This document shows positions 27,973 to 37,318 of a stretch of DNA of 37,318 bases, piece by piece. The position numbers were made by a program, and so were the translations under genes. Below the pieces are notes generated by a model. The model did not search any database, was not told where the DNA came from, and saw only the letters and a program-made list of their open reading frames with translations. This DNA is from an uncultured Clostridia bacterium. Lineage in GTDB: Bacteria; Bacillota; Clostridia; Oscillospirales; Ruminococcaceae. Numbering within the stretch: position 1 is the stretch's first letter; the number at the start of each line of letters is the position of its first letter. Location: NCBI GenBank assembly GCA_946563605.1, contig CAMNVW010000003.1, forward strand, positions 1 through 37,318, in the 5' to 3' direction.

Positions 27973-28072
27973 AAACTTTCCTCCAATATTCCTTTGTTTC
28001 TCTGTTATCTTGTTGTATGCTAGCATATCCGTTCCAAATAAGCAAGGCTGGCAAAACTATTTTGTAAAATCT

Positions 28073-28090
28073 TTGTTAAAGTGTTGACAA
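28073..28090. promoter_or_regulatory. Rex-like redox operator overlapping -35 box
   Basis: TTGTTAA-AGTG-TTGACAA versus Rex consensus TTGTTAANNNNTTAACAA. Confidence 0.7.
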
Positions 28091-28111
28091 ATAAAATTCC
28101 TGCGTTATAAT
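28084..28111 (+). promoter_or_regulatory. Promoter of alcohol dehydrogenase
   Basis: TTGACA, 16 nt, TATAAT. Confidence 0.75.
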
Positions 28112-28198
28112 AGGATTTAGAAGGATTGATAAAAAATAAACAAATCGTTAAATACAAAATTTGATTCATCACAGGAACACTGACAGGAGGATTTTATC

Positions 28199-29374
28199 AT
28201 GGCTAGATTTACATTACCAAGAGATCTTTATCATGGCGAAAACGCTTTGGAAGCACTGAAAACCCTGGAAGGCAAGCGCGCGGTCGTTGTCGTTGGCGGC
28301 GGCAGCATGAAACGCTTTGGTTTTCTGGACAAAGTTTGCGACTATCTGAAAGAAGCCGGCATGGAAGTCGCTCTGTTTGAAGGCGTTGAACCAGACCCAT
28401 CGGTTGACACCGTTATGAAAGGCGCTGCTATGATGCGCGAATTCCAGCCGGACTGGATCGTTTCCATCGGCGGCGGTTCTCCTATCGACGCTGCAAAAGC
28501 AATGTGGGCATTCTATGAATATCCAGACACCACTTTTGAGGAACTGTGCATCCCATTCAATTTCCCGAAACTGCGCACCAAAGCAAAATTCTGCGCAATT
28601 CCATCTACCTCCGGAACCGCTACCGAAGTTACTGCTTTTTCTGTTATCACCGATTATAACAAGGGCATTAAATATCCTCTGGCTGACTTTAACATCACCC
28701 CGGACGTTGCTATCGTAGACCCAGCTCTGGCAGAAACCATGCCAAAGAAGCTGACTGCACACACCGGTATGGACGCGATGACCCACGCAATCGAAGCGTA
28801 TGTATCCACCCTGCACTGTGACTTCACCGATCCGCTTGCACTGCACGCAATCAAAATGATCAGCCGCGACTTGGTGGCAAGCTACAACGGCGATACAAGC
28901 GCCCGCGCAAGTATGCACAACGCACAGTGTCTGGCTGGCATGGCTTTCTCCAACGCGCTGCTGGGCATCGTTCATTCGATGGCTCACAAAACCGGCGCTG
29001 CTTACAGCGGCGGTCACATCGTTCACGGCTGTGCAAACGCAATGTACCTGCCAAAGGTCATCAAATTCAACAGCAAAAATCCAGAAGCAGACAAACGCTA
29101 CGGCGAGATTGCCGCATTCCTTGGTCTGGAACCAACTGCCGACGCGCTGATTGCTCATATCAACGAGCTGAACAGACAGCTTGACATTCCAACCTGCATC
29201 AAAGATTATGAAGGCGGCATCATTGATGAAAAAGAATTCCTCGACAAGCTGCCGCAGGTTGCTGAACTTGCTGTCGGCGATGCCTGCACAGGTTCCAACC
29301 CACGTCCAATCACACCAGCTGAAATGGAAAAACTGCTGAAATGCTGCTTCTATGACGAAGAAGTAAACTTTTAA
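28199..29374 (+). CDS. Iron-containing alcohol dehydrogenase
   Basis: VSIGGGSPIDAAKAMW; IPSTSGTATEVTAFSVIT; HTGMDAMTHAIEAY; VHSMAHKTGAAYSGGHIVHG. Confidence 0.95.
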   Translation: MARFTLPRDLYHGENALEALKTLEGKRAVVVVGGGSMKRFGFLDKVCDYLKEAGMEVALFEGVEPDPSVDTVMKGAAMMREFQPDWIVSIGGGSPIDAAKAMWAFYEYPDTTFEELCIPFNFPKLRTKAKFCAIPSTSGTATEVTAFSVITDYNKGIKYPLADFNITPDVAIVDPALAETMPKKLTAHTGMDAMTHAIEAYVSTLHCDFTDPLALHAIKMISRDLVASYNGDTSARASMHNAQCLAGMAFSNALLGIVHSMAHKTGAAYSGGHIVHGCANAMYLPKVIKFNSKNPEADKRYGEIAAFLGLEPTADALIAHINELNRQLDIPTCIKDYEGGIIDEKEFLDKLPQVAELAVGDACTGSNPRPITPAEMEKLLKCCFYDEEVNF

Positions 29375-29392
29375 AGTACTCCCCCTTCTAAA

Positions 29393-29430
29393 ATGAGGAA
29401 CTGGTCATTTTGACCAGTTCCTTTTTATTT
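29393..29430. terminator. Terminator
   Basis: GGAACTGGTCattttGACCAGTTCC then T5. Confidence 0.8.
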
Positions 29431-29440
29431 GGCTGATCTT

Positions 29441-30139
29441 CTATAATGGTTTTATCTCGCGGCACCTTGGAAAATTGGGGCAGCCATAAAACTGCTGTCC
29501 CCGATATTCTCCGCGTGCGGCAGTCCGCAAAACCATCGGCACGCCGCATTTTGGACAAAGCGGCGGCATTTCTTTCCATTCGTTCTCCGCTTTGTCTGTG
29601 TCCTGCTGTTCATACAGAAAATCTTTGACCCGTCTTTTGTCCTTGCCGTAAAGGAACTCACACAGTTCCCTCAGCTCACGCGCACCGTAAACTTTTCTGC
29701 ATGGCACATGAAACAAAGGCAGACCGGCTTTCTGAAACGCTTTGTCCATAAACGCATCCCTTTGGTGGCGGTCGCGGCGGTTGTGGGTGCTGTCATCCAG
29801 TTCGACAGCGCAAAGAATCTCCATCGAATCACGGTCGCACAGGACAAAGTCAACGTGTTTTTGCGAAATCCAGTTAAAATATTTCTGCCGGTCTTTTTTC
29901 ACATCCGCACGCACCCGCAGTACCTCTCTGACTGCGGGCTTTGGACAGATGGTGATATCTTCCCCCACCAATTCCATCAAAACATCATAAAAACATTTTT
30001 CAGCGGCACTTAAAAAATAATCCTGCCGTTCATACGGCGTGCGGCTCCACGGATTTGCGCGGCGAAATTTTCGATGGACTGCATAAATCATCACCAAAAA
30101 CGCCAGAATAACAACTGCCGCTATCCTATACTTTTCCAA
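29441..30139 (-). CDS. Membrane-anchored DUF2726 protein with topoisomerase-type zinc ribbon
   Basis: N-terminal TM helix; VDFVLCDRDSMEILCAVELDDSTH; C-terminal CPKCGVPMVLRTAARGEYRGQQFYGCPNFPRC. Confidence 0.82.
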   Translation of the reverse strand: MEKYRIAAVVILAFLVMIYAVHRKFRRANPWSRTPYERQDYFLSAAEKCFYDVLMELVGEDITICPKPAVREVLRVRADVKKDRQKYFNWISQKHVDFVLCDRDSMEILCAVELDDSTHNRRDRHQRDAFMDKAFQKAGLPLFHVPCRKVYGARELRELCEFLYGKDKRRVKDFLYEQQDTDKAENEWKEMPPLCPKCGVPMVLRTAARGEYRGQQFYGCPNFPRCREIKPL

Positions 30140-30155
30140 ACTTTCCCCTCCTGAA

Positions 30156-30190
30156 CAAAGGCCCTCCGATTACTCGGAGGGCCTTTGTCC
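30156..30190. terminator. Terminator
   Basis: AAAGGCCCTCCGattactCGGAGGGCCTTT. Confidence 0.75.
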
Positions 30191-30226
30191 GTTTTTGAAA
30201 ATATCCAAACGAATACGCTTCAAAAT

Positions 30227-31420
30227 TTACTCCACCATATGGCGAACATAGTCCACCGCACCGACATCCTTCCCGTTGCGGCGGTAGACTCTTGGCACAC
30301 GCTTTCCGATGACGCACATGACCTCATAGTGGATGGTATCGGTCATCTCTGCAATTTCCTCCATGGTAATACGCTTGCCGTCCTCTTCGCCAACAATGGT
30401 AATCTGCATTCCGTCGCTCAAATCTGGAATATCGGTGACGTCCAGCAAAAGCTGATCCATGCAGATTCTGCCGACGATATTCGCAAAATTTCCATTGACC
30501 AGCATTCTGCCATGATTCGACAAGCTGCGGTGATAGCCGTCGGCATAGCCAATCGGCACCGTTGCGATGCGCATATCATGGTCAGCGGTAAAGGTTCTGC
30601 CATAGCTGAGTTTTGCCCCTGCTTTTACTTCCTTGATCATCGAAATGACCGAGTGAAGCTGCATCGCCGGTTTTAAATCAATCTTTCCCTCACAGGCTTT
30701 ATCCGGCACCAGACCGTAAATCAAAATTCCCGCGCGCACCATATCCAGATGAAATTCAGGGTAATTGACGATGCCGCCGCTGTTGCAGCAATGGCGGAGC
30801 ATAAAGCGGATTCCCTGACGCTGCAAACGGTCGCAGACTTCCATAAAACACTCGTACTGCTGGCGGGTGTAGTCGATGGAGTCCTCGTTATATTCATCCG
30901 AACTGGAAAAATGGGTGAAGATGCCGTCACACCGCAGGTTTGGGAAATTGCAGACGCTCGCGATCTCTTCCACCGCCGTCTGCATATCCTGATCCGCCTC
31001 AAAACCGATGCGTCCCATGCCGGTATCCACTTTAATATGGCAGGCGACCGTCACACCGGCACGCTGCGCCTGCTGCTGAAGTTTTTTTGCGTATTCCAGA
31101 GAAAATACCGCCTGGGTAATATTGTACTCGCAGAGCTGTTTTGCCTTGTTCGGCGGCGTTGTGCCCAGAATCAGAATCGGATGGTAAATGCCCTGGTTGC
31201 GCAGCGACATAGCTTCGTTGAGGTTGGAAACGGCAAACCAGTTGACGCCCAGCCGCACCAACTCATCCGCTATATATTTATCGCCGTGTCCATAGGCGTC
31301 CGCCTTCACCACGCCCATAATCATACACCCAGGTTTTAACTTTTCTTTGATGGAACGGATGTTATAGTCGATGCAGTCCAAATCTACCACTGCCCAGCTG
31401 CGCCGAAGAAAATCAACCAT
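30227..31420 (-). CDS. alr: Alanine racemase
   Basis: VVKADAYGHG PLP motif; HIKVDTGMGRIGF; VGRICMDQLLLDVTDI. Confidence 0.95.
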   Translation of the reverse strand: MVDFLRRSWAVVDLDCIDYNIRSIKEKLKPGCMIMGVVKADAYGHGDKYIADELVRLGVNWFAVSNLNEAMSLRNQGIYHPILILGTTPPNKAKQLCEYNITQAVFSLEYAKKLQQQAQRAGVTVACHIKVDTGMGRIGFEADQDMQTAVEEIASVCNFPNLRCDGIFTHFSSSDEYNEDSIDYTRQQYECFMEVCDRLQRQGIRFMLRHCCNSGGIVNYPEFHLDMVRAGILIYGLVPDKACEGKIDLKPAMQLHSVISMIKEVKAGAKLSYGRTFTADHDMRIATVPIGYADGYHRSLSNHGRMLVNGNFANIVGRICMDQLLLDVTDIPDLSDGMQITIVGEEDGKRITMEEIAEMTDTIHYEVMCVIGKRVPRVYRRNGKDVGAVDYVRHMVE

Positions 31421-31617
31421 TGCTCTCTCCTCCTGTCATCATAATTTGTCTATCTGCATTGATTTTTGGTTTATCGTTTGAAATGAAATGTCTTCATTCA
31501 GAATACCACCAATTTGCCTGAATGTCACTGGGGTAAAGTCATAATTTTTTTATATCAATTGATACGTTCACGAAAGTTTTTTAGGAAATGCTGACCTTGA
31601 CTTCCAGACATTTCTAT

Positions 31618-31647
31618 CAATGAAAAGAAATTGACAGGCACATACTA
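31618..31647 (+). promoter_or_regulatory. Possible sigma-G promoter for spoVA operon
   Basis: CAATG, 18 nt, CATACTA; partial match to remembered sigma-G consensus. Confidence 0.35.
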
Positions 31648-31745
31648 TCACTATACACGAATTTCAAAAAAGATACAATCAAATTTTATCAGCCTGAATG
31701 TAAGGCTCCGGCAGCTTTTTACTGCCCCGAAAGGAGAAAAAACAG

Positions 31746-32174
31746 ATGACAAAACAGGAATACGCTTTGTGGGCTCAGCAGGAAAGCCCCAAATCAAAAG
31801 GCCTTGGCGATATTTTGAGAGCATTTTTGTTCGGCGGTCTTATCTGCGTAATCGGACAGCTTCTTATCTTTTTCTTTGAAAACCGCGGCGCAGGCGAAAT
31901 GGCGCCGGTTTTCGCCTCAGCCTGCCTTGTAGTCCTCTCCGCCATACTGACCGGAATCAACATCTATGACAACATCGCAAAATATGCCGGCGCAGGTACG
32001 CTTGTTCCCATCACCGGATTCGCAAACTCAATGGTCAGCGCCGCGATGGAATTTAAGACGGAAGGCTTCATCTTAGGTTTAGGTGCCAAAATGTTTATCA
32101 TCGCAGGTCCCGTTATTGTCTATGGCGTCAGTGCCTCGGTCATTTACGGCATCATCTTATTTTTGCTGGGTTAA
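31746..32174 (+). CDS. spoVAC: Stage V sporulation protein AC
   Basis: ILRAFLFGGLICVIGQ...ITGFANSMVSAAMEFKTEGFILGLGAKMFIIAGPVIVYG. Confidence 0.95.
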   Translation: MTKQEYALWAQQESPKSKGLGDILRAFLFGGLICVIGQLLIFFFENRGAGEMAPVFASACLVVLSAILTGINIYDNIAKYAGAGTLVPITGFANSMVSAAMEFKTEGFILGLGAKMFIIAGPVIVYGVSASVIYGIILFLLG

Positions 32175-32187
32175 GGAGGAAGTACGT

Positions 32188-33219
32188 ATGCCTAAAAAAA
32201 TTGGAAGCAAAACACTTTTGCTAACCTCCTCGCCCTCCATCATCGGATATGCCGCGGTGGGTGCAAAGAAGGAAAAGCAGGGTCCTCTTGCCGATTATTT
32301 TGACTATCTTTCGGAGGATTCCTCCTTTGGCGAAAAGACGTGGGAAAAAGCAGAAACGCTGATGCAGAAAAAAGCTATTGAGCTCGCGCTCCAAAAGTGC
32401 AGCGTCCAGAAAACAGATGTTGATTTTCTGTTCGCCGGAGACCTGCTCAACCAGTGCATCGGTTCAGCTTATGCGTCGCGTGATATGGCGATGCCATTTT
32501 TCGGCTTATATGGCGCCTGCTCCACCATGTCCGAAAGCCTGTGCCTTGCAGCGATGTTTGTGGACGGTCAGCTCGCAAACCGCTGTGTCGCAGCGACCTC
32601 CTCGCACTTTTGCTCGGCGGAGCGGCAGTTCCGCTTTCCGCTTGAATATGGCGGTCAGCGAACCCCGACCTCCCAGTGGACCGTCACCGGTTCGGGCGCG
32701 TGCGTCGTTGCACCGTCTAAACAGGCGCCTTACCTGCGCGCTGTCACAGTCGGCACCGTGGCTGACCTTGGCATTACCGACATCAACAACATGGGTGCGG
32801 CAATGGCTCCTGCCGCCGCACAGACGCTGTGCCAGTTTTTCTCCGACACCTCCACCCGACCGGAGGATTACGACCTTATTTTAACAGGTGACCTTGGCTT
32901 TGTCGGCAGCAGACTGCTGGAGCGAATGATGCAGGCGGAAGGCTACCCGATGGCAAAACTGCACAACGACTGCGGCTTGATGATCTACGACCGCGTAAAG
33001 CAGGACGTTCACGCCGGCGGCTCCGGCTGCGGCTGTGCAGCTTCGGTGCTGTGTTCGTTCATTCTGCCACAGATTGCCTGCCAGCGGCTCAAAAACGTGC
33101 TGTTCATGGCAACCGGTGCGCTGATGAGCCCGACCAGCAACCAGCAGGGCGAAAGTATCCCAGGAATTGCACATCTGCTGCATATCTCTGCTTTCCCAAA
33201 TGAAAAGGAGGCAAAATAA
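32188..33219 (+). CDS. spoVAD: Stage V sporulation protein AD
   Basis: Thiolase-like fold protein; LFAGDLLNQCIGSAYASRDMAMPFFGLYGACSTMSESL; start after AGGAGG. Confidence 0.95.
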   Translation: MPKKIGSKTLLLTSSPSIIGYAAVGAKKEKQGPLADYFDYLSEDSSFGEKTWEKAETLMQKKAIELALQKCSVQKTDVDFLFAGDLLNQCIGSAYASRDMAMPFFGLYGACSTMSESLCLAAMFVDGQLANRCVAATSSHFCSAERQFRFPLEYGGQRTPTSQWTVTGSGACVVAPSKQAPYLRAVTVGTVADLGITDINNMGAAMAPAAAQTLCQFFSDTSTRPEDYDLILTGDLGFVGSRLLERMMQAEGYPMAKLHNDCGLMIYDRVKQDVHAGGSGCGCAASVLCSFILPQIACQRLKNVLFMATGALMSPTSNQQGESIPGIAHLLHISAFPNEKEAK

Positions 33220-33221
33220 AA

Positions 33222-33587
33222 ATGGATTTTATGATGCTTTTGAAAGCCTTCATCGTTGGGGGCATCATCTGTGCCATCGGTCAGGTTTTCATTGATTATA
33301 CCAAGCTCACACCTGCGCGCATCCTTGTCGGATTTGTCGTTTTAGGCGTTATCCTCGGCGCGCTGGGATGGTACCAGCCGCTGATTGACTTTGCCGGAGC
33401 TGGTGCGACGGTTCCGCTGACAGGATTTGGCGCAACGCTTGCTAAAGGAGTGCGCGAAGCGGTTGCCACCGATGGATTTTTCGGTGCATTTACCGGCGGA
33501 CTGACCGCTACTGCCGGCGGTATCACCGTTGCCATTGTTGCCGCATTGATCGCCGGATTCTTCTGCAACTCTGATGAAAAGAGTTAA
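33222..33587 (+). CDS. spoVAE: Stage V sporulation protein AE
   Basis: FIVGGIICAIGQVFIDYTKLTPARILVGFVVLGVILGALGWYQPLIDFAGAGATVPLTGFG. Confidence 0.95.
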   Translation: MDFMMLLKAFIVGGIICAIGQVFIDYTKLTPARILVGFVVLGVILGALGWYQPLIDFAGAGATVPLTGFGATLAKGVREAVATDGFFGAFTGGLTATAGGITVAIVAALIAGFFCNSDEKS

Positions 33588-33599
33588 GCTATCTGAAAG

Positions 33600-33647
33600 C
33601 AAAGCCGGCAGATGATTTGTGAACACAAATCATCTGCCGGCTTTTTA
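33600..33647. terminator. Strong bidirectional terminator
   Basis: AAAGCCGGCAGATGATTTGTgaacACAAATCATCTGCCGGCTTTTT. Confidence 0.85.
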
Positions 33648-33668
33648 TACTGCAATCCCTGTGGCAAA

Positions 33669-35039
33669 TTAAAACGCCTGTTTATTTTCCCGAAACAGCT
33701 TTCTTGTTACCAGCAGGAAAACGATTGCCGTCGTGACCGACGCGATAATATCCGCTACGGGTTCTGCTGCCAAAATACCGTTAAATCCGAATACCAGCGG
33801 CAGGATCAGCGCCAGCGGAATCAGCAGGAACACCTTGCGGAGCAGCGCCAAAACCATCGATGTTTTTGCCTGTCCCAACGCCACAAAGGTCTGCTGGCAG
33901 CTGTACTGTATCCCCAGCAGGAACACGCCCAGCATAAAGATCCGCAGGTAACCTGGCGCCACTTCCAACAGCGCCGCATCAGAGGAAAACAGCGTGATAA
34001 AGGCGCGCGGAAATAACATGGTCAACACCCAGACAACGGTGGTGTAAATCATCGCGGTTCGCACAAGCAATGAAAAGGCTTTTTTTACGCGGTCGAGTTT
34101 GCGAGCACCGTAGTTATAGCTGACAATCGGCTGTGCGCCCTGCGTCAATCCAACCAGCGGCAGCACAAAAAACTGCATACAAGAAAGCAGGATACTCATG
34201 ATGCTGATGAGCAAATCCACCTGCTCTCCGCCGTAATGCTTAATCTGCGCATTAAAAGTCAGCTGCACCAGACTTTCGGTGGACTGCATAATAAACGGTG
34301 CAACACCCAACGCCATCGTCGGCAGTAAAATTGCCGGATGAATCCTGAGATTCTTTCTTCGAATCTTCAAAAGTGTTTTTCTGCCAAGCAAAAACCAGAA
34401 CACCCAAACCGCCGAAATCGTCTGGGAAATAACCGTTGCAACAGCTGCGCCGCGCACTCCCAGACCCAATCCATAAATCAAAATAGGATCCAGAAGGATA
34501 TTGCTGACCGCACCGATGATGACAGTCAGCATACTAATCGTTGCAAAGCCCTGCGCACTGATAAACGGATTCAGTCCCAACGCCAGCTGCACCGAAAGCG
34601 TACCCATAAGATAGATGGTAAAATACTGCTGCGCCAGCGGCAGGGAATTTTCTGTCGCGCCAAACCATGTCAGCAGCGTCGCGTTGGTGAGCAAAAAAAG
34701 CGCCGTCAACACAATCGACATTAGGATCAGTGCGGAAAAGCAGTTGCCCAGTATCTTTTCCGCCTCATCTTTTCTCCCTGCGCCCAGCGCGATTGCCGCG
34801 CGCGGCGCACCGCCCATTCCAATCAGCGCAGAAAAGGCGGAGATAATCATAATCAGCGGAAACGAAACGCCCAGCGCCGCCAATGCAAGCGAACCTACTT
34901 CCGGCAAATGCCCGATATAGATGCGGTCCACAATGTTATACAGCGCATTGATGACCTGCGCAGTGATTGCCGGCAGCGACATCTTCACCAGCAGCTTTCC
35001 GATCGGCTGCGTTCCCAGCTTATTTTCTTTTTCCTCCAT
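33669..35039 (-). CDS. MATE family efflux transporter
   Basis: 12-TM MATE; PIGKLLVKMSLPAITAQVINALYNIVDRIYIGH. Confidence 0.92.
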   Translation of the reverse strand: MEEKENKLGTQPIGKLLVKMSLPAITAQVINALYNIVDRIYIGHLPEVGSLALAALGVSFPLIMIISAFSALIGMGGAPRAAIALGAGRKDEAEKILGNCFSALILMSIVLTALFLLTNATLLTWFGATENSLPLAQQYFTIYLMGTLSVQLALGLNPFISAQGFATISMLTVIIGAVSNILLDPILIYGLGLGVRGAAVATVISQTISAVWVFWFLLGRKTLLKIRRKNLRIHPAILLPTMALGVAPFIMQSTESLVQLTFNAQIKHYGGEQVDLLISIMSILLSCMQFFVLPLVGLTQGAQPIVSYNYGARKLDRVKKAFSLLVRTAMIYTTVVWVLTMLFPRAFITLFSSDAALLEVAPGYLRIFMLGVFLLGIQYSCQQTFVALGQAKTSMVLALLRKVFLLIPLALILPLVFGFNGILAAEPVADIIASVTTAIVFLLVTRKLFRENKQAF

Positions 35040-35157
35040 CACACAAACTCCTTTCAAGGGGAAAAGTTTTCCCCGAAAAAATTTCTCTCTGGGAAAATCT
35101 ATTGCTTATTATGGAACCATTTTCCTTTTTCTACACGACTGCAAAAAGATTTTCCCA

Positions 35158-35203
35158 TCAGCCCGATTCCTGACTGCTGAGGAGAGGCAGAAGTCGGGCT
35201 GAA
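35158..35203 (-). terminator. Probable terminator of NUDIX gene
   Basis: TCAGCCCGA...TCGGGCTGA stem with inner helix. Confidence 0.5.
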
Positions 35204-35207
35204 AACA

Positions 35208-35762
35208 TTACTGTTCGTTGGATGTGTTTTGTTGGCGCTGCGCATATAATTTGAGAATACCAATCTGTGTCTTGGCATCCTCGATTTCCCCCTGCATCAC
35301 CATCTGCACCGCCTGTGCAAACGGAACACGCAAAACGGTGAGAAATTCCCCCTCGTCCAAATGCTGGTGTGCCTGATGCAGACCGGACGCGCTGTAAATA
35401 TGAATGATCTCGGTACAGTAGGCAGGCGTCGGATACAGTTCACCCAATTTTTCAAAGCGGTCGGCTGTACAGCCGCACTCCTCCTCCAGTTCGCGGATAC
35501 CGCACGTGCGAGGGTCTTCACCCAATTCAATTTTGCCGGCAGGCAGCTCGATGATCTCCTTGCTGTAAGGATAGCGGAACTGCTTCACCAGCAAAATATT
35601 GTCCATTTCATCGATTGCTGCGACGCAGACGCCGCCGTGATGAACCACCAGTTCGCGGGTCGTTGGATGCCCGTTTTCAAGTTCCACCTTATCCTCTCTG
35701 ACCTCAATGATCCTTCCCTGAAAGATCGTCTTTGTTGCGGTCATTTTTTCTGTATGCGTCAT
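35208..35762 (-). CDS. NUDIX hydrolase (ADP-ribose pyrophosphatase-like)
   Basis: Nudix box GEDPRTCGIRELEEECG with ELPAGKIE upstream; start at MTHTEK. Confidence 0.92.
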   Translation of the reverse strand: MTHTEKMTATKTIFQGRIIEVREDKVELENGHPTTRELVVHHGGVCVAAIDEMDNILLVKQFRYPYSKEIIELPAGKIELGEDPRTCGIRELEEECGCTADRFEKLGELYPTPAYCTEIIHIYSASGLHQAHQHLDEGEFLTVLRVPFAQAVQMVMQGEIEDAKTQIGILKLYAQRQQNTSNEQ

Positions 35763-35789
35763 GTTTGTCACACTCCTTGGATATAACAA

Positions 35790-35826
35790 AATCCACAGAC
35801 CCGATAGAGTCTGTGGATTTTACAAT
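35790..35826. terminator. Terminator
   Basis: AAAATCCACAGAcccgatagagTCTGTGGATTTT. Confidence 0.75.
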
Positions 35827-35883
35827 AAAATTATCCGGATAATTTTATTTTGCTTCAAAGCGAATCCTGTTCACACCGCAAAA

Positions 35884-36135
35884 CTATTTTGCAAGAGCAG
35901 CGAGAGTGGATTTCTTTCTGGCAGCGCAATTTTTGTGGATAATTCCCTTTGCACAAGCCTGGTCGATCTTTTTAACAGCAGCTTTTACGAGAACGTCTTT
36001 GTTATCAGCGTTTTCTGCAATAGCAGCGTTAGCCTGTTTGAGAACAGTTTTCAGGTTTGTTCTGCAAGCTTTGTTGCGAGCTGCACGTTTTTCCTGAACC
36101 AGGATTCTCTTCTTAGCAGATTTAATATTTGCCAT
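35884..36135 (-). CDS. rpsT: 30S ribosomal protein S20
   Basis: MANIKSAKKRILVQEKRAARNKACRTNLKT...GIIHKNCAARKKSTLAAL. Confidence 0.96.
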   Translation of the reverse strand: MANIKSAKKRILVQEKRAARNKACRTNLKTVLKQANAAIAENADNKDVLVKAAVKKIDQACAKGIIHKNCAARKKSTLAALAK

Positions 36136-36365
36136 TCTAAACACCTCCTATTCCATCTTGACAGTACACTCAATTTTATCATCCTTTTTCCAAAAAATCA
36201 ACTCCTTTCAAAATTATTTGTGAGGTTTGCCAATTTACAAGACCATAAAGTCCAAATATTCAGCGACTATCCTAGCATTTTTGGTTATTTTCACGCACGT
36301 TTGTATAAAAAATATCCTCCCGTCAAAGATACTTTGCATACAAAGAAGCTGAAAGGAGCCATCTT

Positions 36366-37265
36366 ATGCCGGATCATTTTTCCTATAAACCTTCCTTTTT
36401 TCCGCGTTCCGACCTTGCGCTTGAACTTGCCGCACCTTTAATCGAAAGCAAACAGCTTCCCGAAGGGTTATCTGTCCGCCGCCAAAATTACGGCTGTGTG
36501 GAGATCACCTGCGTGACCATCAGCACACATCAGGCTGCCCAACGCTTAGGAAAACCCTGTGGAAAATACCTGACCATTGAAACACCGCCGCTGTGGAACA
36601 GCCTGCTTGATCCGCAGCAGGAAATCAACGCTGCCGCCGACTGTATCCGCAAGCTGCTGCCCTCGGATGGCAGTATTCTGGTCGTGGGGCTCGGCAACAA
36701 TCAAATCACGCCCGACGCACTCGGTCCGCAGGTGGTCGACCGCATCCTCGCGACCCGACACCTCACCGGCGACCTCGCCCGCAAAACAGGCTTAGACGCC
36801 TTGCGCAAGACCTCCGCCATCTCCCCTGGCGTGATGGGACAAACCGGCATCGAAACGGGTGAAATCGTCCGTGCGCTGGTCAATTTTATCCAGCCTGCCG
36901 CCGTCATCGCCATCGACGCGCTTGCCGCACAGGAGTATAGCCGTTTGGGGCGCACCATCCAAATTTCGGACAGCGGCATTTCGCCAGGCTCCGGCGTTCA
37001 GAACAGCCGCAAAGAATTAAGCGTGAAAACGCTTGGCATCCCTGTTATTTCCATCGGCGTCCCCACTGTGATTGACGGCGCGACCCTCACCGCCGCCTTT
37101 TCCAATGTTCCGAAAGAAAAGCTCTCTGCCGCCGCTTCTGCAATGGTTACGCCGCGAGAGGTTGACCGCATGATTGGTCACGCCGCAAAATTTATTTCCC
37201 TTGCCGTCAATAAATCGCTCTACCCCGACCTTTCGCTTGAGGAAATCTCTTTTTTGTGCGCGTAG
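36366..37265 (+). CDS. gpr: GPR endopeptidase (spore germination protease)
   Basis: RSDLALE; ILVVGLGNNQITPDALGPQVVDRILATRH; ISPGVMGQTGIET; SRLGRTIQISDSGISPGSGVQNSR. Confidence 0.95.
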   Translation: MPDHFSYKPSFFPRSDLALELAAPLIESKQLPEGLSVRRQNYGCVEITCVTISTHQAAQRLGKPCGKYLTIETPPLWNSLLDPQQEINAAADCIRKLLPSDGSILVVGLGNNQITPDALGPQVVDRILATRHLTGDLARKTGLDALRKTSAISPGVMGQTGIETGEIVRALVNFIQPAAVIAIDALAAQEYSRLGRTIQISDSGISPGSGVQNSRKELSVKTLGIPVISIGVPTVIDGATLTAAFSNVPKEKLSAAASAMVTPREVDRMIGHAAKFISLAVNKSLYPDLSLEEISFLCA

Positions 37266-37289
37266 GGTTTGTTAGCTTTCCATTTTTAT

Positions 37290-37318
37290 GATAAAAGTTT
37301 TCGCCAGCCTTTTTCAAA
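37290..37318 (+). repeat. Dispersed two-hairpin repeat, truncated by window end
   Basis: AAAAGTTTTCGCCAGCCTTTTTCAAA matches R1/R3. Confidence 0.7.

Noticed and set aside
28214-29158. 314-aa minus-strand ORF opposite the alcohol dehydrogenase
   Set aside because: Antisense shadow ORF of a conserved gene; no domain or plausible start region.
36301-36345. Sigma-F/G promoter upstream of gpr
   Set aside because: GTATA and CATACAA elements are present but the spacing does not fit the consensus; not called.

Overview
The window looks like a Gram-positive, spore-forming Clostridia chromosome segment (spoVAC/AD/AE, gpr), probably Oscillospirales-like; the taxonomic guess is inference. Most of it is housekeeping: initiator tRNA, two MATE transporters, an AGCS amino-acid symporter, rsuA, a 3-methyladenine DNA glycosylase, clpB, typA, pyridoxamine kinase, a LarE-type sulfur transferase, an M3-type peptidase, an iron-containing alcohol dehydrogenase with a Rex-like site, alr, a NUDIX hydrolase and rpsT. 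The most system-like stretch is 4833-7374. It holds an XRE-HTH/TPR (RRNPP-like) regulator overlapping tail-to-tail with a small secreted-peptide gene. That peptide gene is divergent from two genes for small secreted proteins sharing a [C/H]QHDW[F/I]Y...CxxC tail. A near-perfect 21-bp inverted repeat lies exactly between the two divergent promoters, and three phased palindromes lie upstream of the regulator. I propose a candidate peptide-signalling cassette. Other observations: an intergenic repeat family whose hairpin stems covary between copies, two ~150-bp inverted copies of it flanking larE, a cloverleaf-like intergenic element at 15061-15216, and a small Cys-rich gene frameshifted by a 16-bp tandem duplication. 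No searches or folding programs were run; all calls are by eye from sequence and recalled family features.
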